Below are positions 55,941-62,850 of a stretch of 64,000 bases of DNA, piece after piece. A program made the translations under genes and the position numbers. The DNA is taken from NCBI RefSeq assembly GCF_030816715.1, contig NZ_JAUSYH010000001.1:6758001-6822000 (forward strand). The letters are read 5' to 3'. Below the pieces are notes generated by a model that worked only from the letters and a program-made list of their open reading frames with translations, did not search any database and was not told the origin of the DNA. The stretch is from Streptomyces achromogenes. Its GTDB lineage: Bacteria; Actinomycetota; Actinomycetes; Streptomycetales; Streptomycetaceae. Position 1 is the stretch's first letter, and each line of letters starts with the position of its first letter.

Positions 55941-55975
55941 ACGTTAACCTTCGGCTAAGGCTTCGGCAAGGGGTT
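55941..55975 (-). promoter_or_regulatory. Promoter of the sugar ABC operon
   Basis: On the minus strand -35 TTGCCG (64-69 of 559xx) and -10 TAACGT (41-46) are 17 bases apart, about 75 bases before the start codon. The -35 lies inside AACCCCTTGCCGAA, which recurs at the ROK promoter as AACCCCTTGTCGAA. Confidence 0.55.
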
Positions 55976-56044
55976 GGACGAAGTCTGTTCGAAGCGTTGT
56001 GATCGGTTCGGGATCGCGAACGGCGGCAGCGCGGGGCGTGGACG

Positions 56045-56079
56045 GAAAGCGCTTGCGCAAGTGCTTCGAAAGCGCTTGC
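56045..56079. promoter_or_regulatory. Double LacI-type operator
   Basis: Two exact copies of GAAAGCGCTTGC lie at 56045-56056 and 56068-56079. Between them is GCAAGTGCTTC, a related site in inverse orientation. The spacing of 23 bases suggests cooperative binding. It is about 180 bases upstream of the binding-protein start. Confidence 0.7.
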
Positions 56080-56112
56080 TCAACGGGCGTCGTGAGGGTC
56101 GGGAAGGAAGGT

Positions 56113-56144
56113 GAGGGCCGCCGGTGTCAGGGCCGGCGGCCCTC
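56113..56144 (-). terminator. Hairpin terminator beyond the ROK gene
   Basis: Perfect 12-bp arms GAGGGCCGCCGG and CCGGCGGCCCTC with an 8-base loop. It separates the ROK gene from the sugar ABC operon, 300 bases after the ROK stop. Confidence 0.6.
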
Positions 56145-56450
56145 GGTCTCAGGGGATGACCGGGCGGCGCCCGTCGCGCCGTCCGAACGGCGTCGGCGAC
56201 GCCGCCGAGGGGGCGCGGGACCGCCTGCGCACCCGTCGGCCGTCGGCCGGCGCGTGCTCGCCGACCGGACTGCTTCGGCGGACGCGGGAGCCCGCCGTGC
56301 CGGAACCTCGGCACGCCGGCGTATGTCTCGCCGGCGACGCCCCGGCCCGGGCGCCGGCGAGGGCGTCGGCCCAGGCGACGGCCCGGCTGTCGGTTCGGTG
56401 GCCGCGTGGATCCGGGGGAGCGGTGATGCCGGTGCTTGCGCTGTCTGTCG

Positions 56451-57809
56451 TCAGGGCTGGCTCCCTTCCTCGTCGTGCGGGCCGTGCGGGCCGTGCGGGC
56501 CGTGGGGGTGCGTCGGGCGGGTTGTGTCGGCTCGGCGGGCGGTGCGGTGCGCCGGGTCAGGGGCCGGTGCGATGCGGCTCCTCACGCGGGCTGGCGCGGT
56601 GCGCCTGACGCCCCGCTGACCGACCGACTGCAGCGCCCCTTCGAGCGCGAACGTCGCGGCGCCCAGACAGGCAGGGTCGGTGGGGATGGGGGAGAGGACG
56701 ATCCTGCTGGCGGCCAGGGGGCGCTGCAGCGCATGCCGGGCCACGGCCTCGCGCACCTCCTCCAGGAGGGGCTCGCCGAGCCGGGCGGCCACCCAGCTGC
56801 TCAGTACGACCACCTCGGGATTGACGAGGTTGACCAGGTTGGCGATGCCGGCGCCGAGGTAACGGGCTGTTTCCCGGACCGCCCCGACGGCGTCGGGGTC
56901 CTGCGCGGCGATCCCGGCGGCCAGGGCGTCGATGGTGGCGGTCTGGTCGTCGGGGTGCAGCAGCGGGCTGTGCGGGCTGAGTTCACGCAGGTTCTGCATG
57001 ATGCCGGGTGCGCCGACATACGTCTCGACGCAGCCGTGGTTGCCGCAGCGGCACGGCCGGCCGTCGAGCACGAGTGTCGTGTGCCCCCACTCGCCGGCGC
57101 TGTTGCTGACCCCGCGGTGCAGCCCGCCGCCCAGCACCAGTCCGGCGCCCACGCCGGTCCCCAGGTTGACCACCACGGCGTTCGCGTGCCCGCGCGCCGC
57201 CCCGAACCACAGCTCGGCGACCGCGCCCGCGCGCAGCGGGTTGTCCAGGTACAGCGGATACGCGATGTGCTCGGAGAGCAGGTCGAGCAACGGCACGTCG
57301 TGCCAGTCCCAGTTGGGCGCGTACGCGGAGACGCCGGTGGCCCGGTCCACCTGTCCCGGCACGCTCACCCCGACGCCGAGCACCCGGGCGGCCTCGACCC
57401 CGGCCTGGGCGACCACCGAACCCGCGGCGGCGGCGACGTGGCCGACCACCTGCTCGGGGCGGCTCTCGCCGGGCCGCATGTTCTCCGCGGCGCGGGCGAG
57501 CACGTTCAGCGCCAGATCGAACAGCTCGACATGGACGTAGGTCTCCGCGATGTCCACGCCGATCAACGCGCCCCCCGACGCGTTGACGGCCACGAGTCCC
57601 CGGGGGCGGCCGCCCGCCGAATCCTCGAACCCGACCTCCGTGATCATGTGGAGATCGAGCAGCTCGCCGACGAGCGTGGCGACGGTGGCGAGCGACAGGC
57701 CGGTGGCGGCCGCGAGCTCCTGCCGGGAGGTGGGCGAGGCGGCGATGATCTGACGCAGCACTTCGTAGCGGTTCGCGGTGCGGATGTCACGTGACGTGCC
57801 GCGCTTCAT
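56451..57809 (-). CDS. ROK family transcriptional regulator
   Basis: 452 aa from the ATG at 57809. The N-terminal winged helix is TSRQELAAATGLSLATVATL. The ROK domain has GVDIAETYVHVELFDL, the sugar-binding GEWGHTTLVLDGRPCRCGNH, and the zinc motif CRCGNHGCVETYVG. The C-terminus has an HGPHGPHGPH run encoded by three near-identical 9-base repeats (56477-56505). It probably controls the adjacent sugar importer and itself. Confidence 0.9.
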   Translation of the reverse strand: MKRGTSRDIRTANRYEVLRQIIAASPTSRQELAAATGLSLATVATLVGELLDLHMITEVGFEDSAGGRPRGLVAVNASGGALIGVDIAETYVHVELFDLALNVLARAAENMRPGESRPEQVVGHVAAAAGSVVAQAGVEAARVLGVGVSVPGQVDRATGVSAYAPNWDWHDVPLLDLLSEHIAYPLYLDNPLRAGAVAELWFGAARGHANAVVVNLGTGVGAGLVLGGGLHRGVSNSAGEWGHTTLVLDGRPCRCGNHGCVETYVGAPGIMQNLRELSPHSPLLHPDDQTATIDALAAGIAAQDPDAVGAVRETARYLGAGIANLVNLVNPEVVVLSSWVAARLGEPLLEEVREAVARHALQRPLAASRIVLSPIPTDPACLGAATFALEGALQSVGQRGVRRTAPARVRSRIAPAPDPAHRTARRADTTRPTHPHGPHGPHGPHDEEGSQP

Positions 57810-57893
57810 GGAGCGTGCCCCCTCATCCCTTCCGTCCTTCCCGTCCCTTCCGGGCCGGGCGGGCCCGCCCGGCGACGGCACCGGCGCCGCGCC

Positions 57894-57948
57894 AGGCTAT
57901 GGGGTGCCCCCGCGTTCGACAAGGGGTTAGGAAAGGGGCTTTATAAAG
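57894..57948 (-). promoter_or_regulatory. ROK promoter with upstream palindrome CTTTATAAAG
   Basis: Minus-strand -35 TTGTCG (57917-57922) and -10 TAGCCT (57894-57899) are 17 bases apart, 85-90 bases before the start. The perfect 10-base palindrome CTTTATAAAG at 57939-57948 is a candidate ROK-binding site for autoregulation. Confidence 0.5.
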
Positions 57949-57969
57949 TCGCCCGGCAACGGCGTCACA

Positions 57970-59214
57970 TCAGTTTCCCAGGACGTCCCGCACGAAGTCG
58001 TTGGCGAACTTCCCGGCCGGATCCAGCGCGCGGGCCAGAGCCGTGAAGTCGTCCATCCGGGGATAGCGCCCGCGCACCGTCGCGGCGGGCGTCTCGAACA
58101 CCTTGCCCCAGTGGGGGCGCGGATCGAACGGCTCGAGCGCCGCCTCCACGGCGCGCACCGCGGGCAGCACGGACGCCGTGTCCTCGATCCAGGTGAAGTG
58201 GACGGCCACGGTGTCCCGTCCGTAGGAGGGGCTCAGCCACTGCTCGTCGGCGGCCACCGTCCGCACCTCGCAGATCTGCAGGACGGAGGAGACCGTCTGC
58301 CTGATCGCGTCGATCGCCCGCAAGGCCGCGACGGCGTGCCGGCGCGGCAGCAGGTACTCGCTCTGCAGCTCGTTCCCACTGCTCGGGGTGAACTCCGCCC
58401 TGAAGTGCGGCAGCCGCTCGTGCCAGGGACCCGGCACGCCGAGCTGCTCGGTGCAGTTGACGGCCGGCATCCCCGGTACCGGATGCAGTGCCCGCACGGC
58501 AGGGGCGGCCCACGGGAAGTCGGCGAGCGGTTCGTCCGTGCGCCGCTTCAGCCACACCTGCCGGAACCCGGGCGCGTCCCAGTCGGTGAACAGGCTCACG
58601 CTGTACGCCGCCCCGGCCACCGTCTCGAAGTCCAGCCCCTCCAGCGGGAGTTCGGTGAACAGATGCTGTTCCACCCGGAACGCGGGCTCCAGGTCCAGGA
58701 CCAGCGCGGTCACCACTCCGAGGGCGCCCAGCGAGGTGACGGCCCCGCCGAACCGCTCGTCGCCGCGCTCGAGGACGACGGTGGAGCCGTCCGCGGTGAC
58801 GACCTCCACCTCCCGTACCGACGAGGCGAGCGAGCCGTTGCCGACGCCCGAGCCGTGCGTGCCGGTCGCCACCGACCCGGCGACCGAGATGTGCGGAAGG
58901 GAGGCCATGTTCGCCAGCGCGAGCCCGTGCTCGTGGACGCGGCGCGCCAGCTCGGCGTACCGGACCCCGCCCCCGACCCGCACGGTCCGTGCCACCGTGT
59001 CCACCTCGACCCCGCCGGTCAGGGCGCCCAACGACAGCAGCACCCCTTCGCCGCCCGGCTCGGCGATCCGGTTGAACGAATGCCCGCTGCCCAGCACCCG
59101 CACCTGTCCGGCAGCCGCCACGAGCGACCTGAGCGCGTCGAGCGAGTGCGGACGGTGCACCTCCTTGGCGGCGAAGGTGATGTTGCCGGCCCAGTTCGTA
59201 ACGGTTTCGGTCAT
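57970..59214 (-). CDS. aldO: Alditol oxidase
   Basis: 414 aa. It closely resembles Streptomyces AldO in order and wording: TVTNWAGNITFAAKEVHRPH, RVLGSGHSFNRIAEPGGEGV (His for covalent FAD), MASLPHISVAGSVATGTHGS, HPVPGMPAVNCTEQLGVPGP and FTPSSGNELQSEYLLPR. It oxidises polyols such as xylitol or sorbitol at C1 to aldoses with release of hydrogen peroxide. No export signal is seen. It is divergent from the radical-SAM-like gene and not in an operon. Confidence 0.92.
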   Translation of the reverse strand: MTETVTNWAGNITFAAKEVHRPHSLDALRSLVAAAGQVRVLGSGHSFNRIAEPGGEGVLLSLGALTGGVEVDTVARTVRVGGGVRYAELARRVHEHGLALANMASLPHISVAGSVATGTHGSGVGNGSLASSVREVEVVTADGSTVVLERGDERFGGAVTSLGALGVVTALVLDLEPAFRVEQHLFTELPLEGLDFETVAGAAYSVSLFTDWDAPGFRQVWLKRRTDEPLADFPWAAPAVRALHPVPGMPAVNCTEQLGVPGPWHERLPHFRAEFTPSSGNELQSEYLLPRRHAVAALRAIDAIRQTVSSVLQICEVRTVAADEQWLSPSYGRDTVAVHFTWIEDTASVLPAVRAVEAALEPFDPRPHWGKVFETPAATVRGRYPRMDDFTALARALDPAGKFANDFVRDVLGN

Positions 59215-59363
59215 ACGACTTTCGCCCCTCCGAGGAGATCGAGAACCCGGGATTCCGCAGGTGGAACCTACCCTGCCCGCAACACGAGGCCCCCCGCCCC
59301 CACCTCCGCTCCGGCCGGGGCATACCGTGAGGAGTCGTACGCCTGAGCCGGGAGGAGAGACGG

Positions 59364-60683
59364 ATGGGCAGCCGTACCGCGCTGGTCGAGGATCTGATGG
59401 AGCGGTTTCCGCATGTTCCGCGGGAGGCCGTTTTCAAGGAGGACCTGCTGCGCGGAGGCGTGGCCTTCGACCCCTCGGCACTCAGCGACAACGAGTCGGG
59501 CGAGGTCAAGCCGAAGTCCTACTTCATCTTCTCCTTCGACCACAGCACCCTGCCCGAGCTGGGCGAGGCCGCGCTGCGTCGCCCGCCGGAGGAGATCATC
59601 CTCACCGGAGGCCCCTACGACCTGCGGCGCACGGTCGTCTCGGTCCGGGTGAACCCGTCCTCGCCGTACCGCGTCGCCGCGGACGACGAGGGGCTGCTCG
59701 GGCTCTACCTCGACGGCGGCCGCATCGCCGACGTGGGGGTGCCGCCGATGCCGGAGTACTACCGGCACAAGCTCTCCAACGGGAAGTCCGTCATGGAGGT
59801 CGCGCCCACCATCCAGTGGGGCTACCTCATCTATCTGACCGTTTTCCGGGTGTGTCAGTACTTCGGCGCCAAGGAGGAGTGCCAGTACTGCGACATCAAC
59901 CACAACTGGCGCCAGCACAAGGCGGCCGGCCGGCCCTACACGGGCGTCAAGGACGTCGACGAGGTCCTCGAGGCGCTGGAGATCATCGACCGCTACGACA
60001 CCCAGAAGGCCTCCACCGCCTACACGCTCACCGGCGGCGCCATCACCAAGACCGTCGGCGGGCGCGACGAGGCCGACTTCTACGGCCGCTACGCCAAGGC
60101 CATCGAGGAGCGCTTCCCGGGCCGCTGGATCGGCAAGGTCGTCGCCCAGGCGCTGCCCCGCGACGACGTACAGCGCTTCAAGGACTACGGGGTGCGGATC
60201 TACCACCCCAACTACGAGGTGTGGGACCGGCGTCTGTTCGAGCTGTACTGCCCGGGCAAGGAGCGCTACGTCGGCCGCGACGAGTGGCACAGGCGGATCC
60301 TCGACTCGGCGGACGTCTTCGGCGCGCGCAACGTCATCCCCAACTTCGTCGCGGGGGTCGAGATGGCCGAGCCGTTCGGCTTCACGACCGTCGACGAGGC
60401 CATCGCCTCCACGACGGAGGGGCTGCGCTTCTTCATGTCGCACGGCATCACGCCCCGCTTCACCACCTGGTGCCCGGAACCCACCACCCCGCTCGGCAAG
60501 GCCAACCCGCAGGGCGCGCCGCTGGAGTACCACATCCGGTTGCTGCAGGCCTACCGCGCCGCCATGGACGAGTTCGGGCTCTCCTCGCCGCCCGGCTACG
60601 GCCCGCCGGGGCCCGGCCGCGCGGTGTTCTCCGTGAGTTCCTTCATGGACAGTCTTCCGGTGCAGGACGCGGCGACCGTATAG
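59364..60683 (+). CDS. Radical-SAM-like protein with CX8CX2C motif
   Basis: 439 aa. The cysteine cluster VCQYFGAKEECQYCDINHNW is spaced C-x8-C-x2-C instead of the standard C-x3-C-x2-C. A TLTGGAIT segment, about 70 residues on, fits the SAM-binding GGE-like strand, and RIYHPNYEVWDRRLFELYCP and WCPEPTTPLGKANPQGAPLE are typical of a TIM barrel. About 165 residues precede the cluster, an N-terminal extension. Radical chemistry is inferred. GGGAGGAGAG lies upstream. Substrate unknown; a strong terminator follows. Confidence 0.75.
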   Translation: MGSRTALVEDLMERFPHVPREAVFKEDLLRGGVAFDPSALSDNESGEVKPKSYFIFSFDHSTLPELGEAALRRPPEEIILTGGPYDLRRTVVSVRVNPSSPYRVAADDEGLLGLYLDGGRIADVGVPPMPEYYRHKLSNGKSVMEVAPTIQWGYLIYLTVFRVCQYFGAKEECQYCDINHNWRQHKAAGRPYTGVKDVDEVLEALEIIDRYDTQKASTAYTLTGGAITKTVGGRDEADFYGRYAKAIEERFPGRWIGKVVAQALPRDDVQRFKDYGVRIYHPNYEVWDRRLFELYCPGKERYVGRDEWHRRILDSADVFGARNVIPNFVAGVEMAEPFGFTTVDEAIASTTEGLRFFMSHGITPRFTTWCPEPTTPLGKANPQGAPLEYHIRLLQAYRAAMDEFGLSSPPGYGPPGPGRAVFSVSSFMDSLPVQDAATV

Positions 60684-60727
60684 TCCCCGCAGCCGACGGA
60701 AAGAACACGCATCGGCGTTGAACGCGG

Positions 60728-60779
60728 GGCGGCCCGCGCCCGTACCACTGACCGGAGTAACGGGCGCGGCCGCCTTTTT
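60728..60779 (+). terminator. Rho-independent terminator of the radical-SAM-like gene
   Basis: A 15-bp stem with one bulged C (arms at 60728-60743 and 60760-60774, core GCGCCCGT/ACGGGCGC) and a 16-base loop is followed directly by TTTTT. One of the few classical terminators in the window. Confidence 0.85.
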
Positions 60780-60929
60780 CCTCCCTGTCCTGCTGTCTGT
60801 ACATGACATCTGAACAGGGCGCTTGTCAGTTGTGTCGGTAACGTGAAAAGCTCTGCCCCTGCCGCGAGGTTCCCCCCAACTCCATTGCCGTCATGGTGAG
60901 TTGACCTTGCTTGTGGATGCAGGAGACCC

Positions 60930-62414
60930 ATGCCCGATCTGCCGACCCCGAAGGACGCCGCTGAGGCCGCGCTGTTCTCCGAGTGCTGGGACGCCGTCCT
61001 GTCGTATGCGGATCTGTGCACGTCCGGTTCGACCGCGGCGAACCAACTGGCCCGTGAGGCGTTCGCACTCGGCATACGCGAGGCCCGCGCCGCCGAGTCC
61101 GGCACCGCGCGAGGCGCCGGCCGGCGCCCGTCCCGGCTGCCCAGGATCCCTCTGCTGCTGACCGCCGTGCGCGCCACGGCGGCCGCCTGGGAGGCCCAGG
61201 GACAGGGTCACAAACTCGACCCCGACCTGCGCCTGTGGCTCAACTCCGACAAGGCCGCACGGTACGTCGGGCCGCCGCTGAGCCGTCCCATCGCCCTGCG
61301 GGGCCTGCGCGACATGCAGGAACCGGACGCCGCGCTGCTGTGGCTGGCGGAGGTCGAGGCGCTGCCGCTGCAGGCCGTCGTCCGCCGCCAGGGCCTGGAC
61401 CAGTCCGCCGCGGTGGAGGAGCTGAACGAGGTCCGCGGTCTGTTTCGGGACCGCTGTCACCGCAACCATCTGGACACCCCGATGGACGCGGAGTGCCGCA
61501 GCTACGTCCGGCTCCTGGACGCCGTCACGCGCTCACCCGCCGCCGACACGCCCCCCGACCTCTCCCGGCACCTCGCCACCTGCGTGGAGTGCGCGGAGGC
61601 CGCGGCCTGTCTGCGGCTGCACGGCGGGGGACTGCCCGCCGCCCTCGCCCAGGGCGTGATCGGCTGGGGCGGTCTCGCCTACCTGGAACGCCGTCGCCGC
61701 GCGGCCGAAGTGCGCCTCGGCGGCGGCGGCCTCGCCGCGCCGGACCCCGAGGGCGCGGCCGCGCGGGCCGCAGCGAACAAGGCGCGGGTGCGGCGCAACG
61801 GACTTCTCGTCACCGCCGTCCTCGTCTCCGGACTGGCGCTCGCCGTGTCGATGATGCCCGGCGACAGCGGCGGCGACAGCCTCGCCAAGGCCGGCCCCAC
61901 GGACAGCAGTCCGGTGGCCGGTCCCGGTGCGGGCGTGCCCTCCTCCGCGCCCGCCAGCTCCGCCGCGCCGTCCCCGTCCGCCCCGAAGCGCTCGGCCGAC
62001 GGCTCGCCGACGAAGGGGAAGGGCGACGACGCCAAGCCCGACCCCGAGCCGCAGGGCACCTCCTCGGCCACCGCCGGAGCCGGGGACGGCACGAAGGACG
62101 CGGCCTGCGAGGTCCAGTACGACCTGGTCAACCAGTGGCCGGAAGGCTTCCAGGCCACCGTCACCGTCACCACCGCCCATGCTCTCGACGCCTGGCAGGT
62201 GGCCTGGTCCTTCCGCGACGGTCAGCGGGTCGACCAGATGTGGGACGCGAGCCTCGCCCAGGACGGCTCCCGGGTCAGCGCCACCGCGGCCGACTACAAC
62301 CGGACCGTCGCGGCGAACGGCACCCTCACCTTCGGGTTCCTCGCCTCGTGGCAGGGCAAGAACACCGCGCCGTACGCGTTCACCCTCAACGGGCAGACGT
62401 GCACGGGGAAGTGA
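60930..62414 (+). CDS. Sigma-factor-like membrane protein with extracellular CBM2
   Basis: 494 aa. Residues 10-190 are helical and resemble sigma-70 regions 2 and 4 (FSECWDAVLSYADLC; LRDMQEPDAALLWLAEVEAL; QGLDQSAAVEELNEVRGLFR). Residues 210-225 carry HLATCVEC, an anti-sigma zinc-type HxxxCxxC. Residues 290-308 form one helix, followed by a Ser/Pro/Lys linker. Residues 393-493 (CEVQYDLVNQWPEGFQATVT to NGQTCTGK) are a family 2 cellulose-binding module closed by two Cys. This topology suggests a surface cellulose sensor that signals inward. It lies between terminators and stands alone. Confidence 0.8.
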   Translation: MPDLPTPKDAAEAALFSECWDAVLSYADLCTSGSTAANQLAREAFALGIREARAAESGTARGAGRRPSRLPRIPLLLTAVRATAAAWEAQGQGHKLDPDLRLWLNSDKAARYVGPPLSRPIALRGLRDMQEPDAALLWLAEVEALPLQAVVRRQGLDQSAAVEELNEVRGLFRDRCHRNHLDTPMDAECRSYVRLLDAVTRSPAADTPPDLSRHLATCVECAEAAACLRLHGGGLPAALAQGVIGWGGLAYLERRRRAAEVRLGGGGLAAPDPEGAAARAAANKARVRRNGLLVTAVLVSGLALAVSMMPGDSGGDSLAKAGPTDSSPVAGPGAGVPSSAPASSAAPSPSAPKRSADGSPTKGKGDDAKPDPEPQGTSSATAGAGDGTKDAACEVQYDLVNQWPEGFQATVTVTTAHALDAWQVAWSFRDGQRVDQMWDASLAQDGSRVSATAADYNRTVAANGTLTFGFLASWQGKNTAPYAFTLNGQTCTGK

Positions 62415-62695
62415 CCGGAAGGGGCCGGGGCGCAGGCGCCGGCCGCGTGCGTCCGTGGCGCCCCAACCGGAGGGTGGCACGGCCGAACTCCGCGTCCGGC
62501 GCGCGCCGGTGAGACGGTAGCCAGGTGATCGAAGGGGTTGCCGGGGTCACCTGGGGGGCAACCGAGGGAACGACACTCGTGAAGGGCCGCGGGAAAACCG
62601 GTGGCGCCCGGCTGAGGGCATCCTTATCCTGAGTGAGTCCTGCGCGGGGCCGACGGCCGCCGCTGCCCGTCGGACGCGAAACGGAGGTGTGACCC

Positions 62696-62770
62696 ATGAC
62701 TGTCGCCTTGAAGGACGCTGCACGCAGCGACCAGACGATCGTTCACACCACCTCCGCGGTCTCCGGCTGA
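62696..62770 (+). CDS. Possible 24-residue peptide before rsgA
   Basis: ATG at 62696, stop TGA at 62770, with a strong GGAGG ribosome binding site seven bases before it. The peptide begins MTVALKDAARSDQ and ends HTTSAVSG. No family was recognised. The strong ribosome binding site and the position 80 bases upstream of rsgA on the same strand suggest it may be translated, perhaps as a leader. It is too short for sequence statistics. Confidence 0.35.
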   Translation: MTVALKDAARSDQTIVHTTSAVSG

Positions 62771-62850
62771 CCTTCTTCCTCTCCACTTCGCGCGGCTAAG
62801 CGTTTTCGCACCGCCGAACACTGCCGGGATCGCCCTGTGAAGGGTTTTCC

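Larger units (their letters stand above)
55866..56450. other. Regulatory gap upstream of the sugar ABC operon
   Basis: 585 bases without a convincing gene. From left to right it holds the operon promoter (55941-55975), the operator cluster (56045-56079) and the ROK-gene terminator (56113-56144). Nothing was recognised in 56145-56450. Confidence 0.6.
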
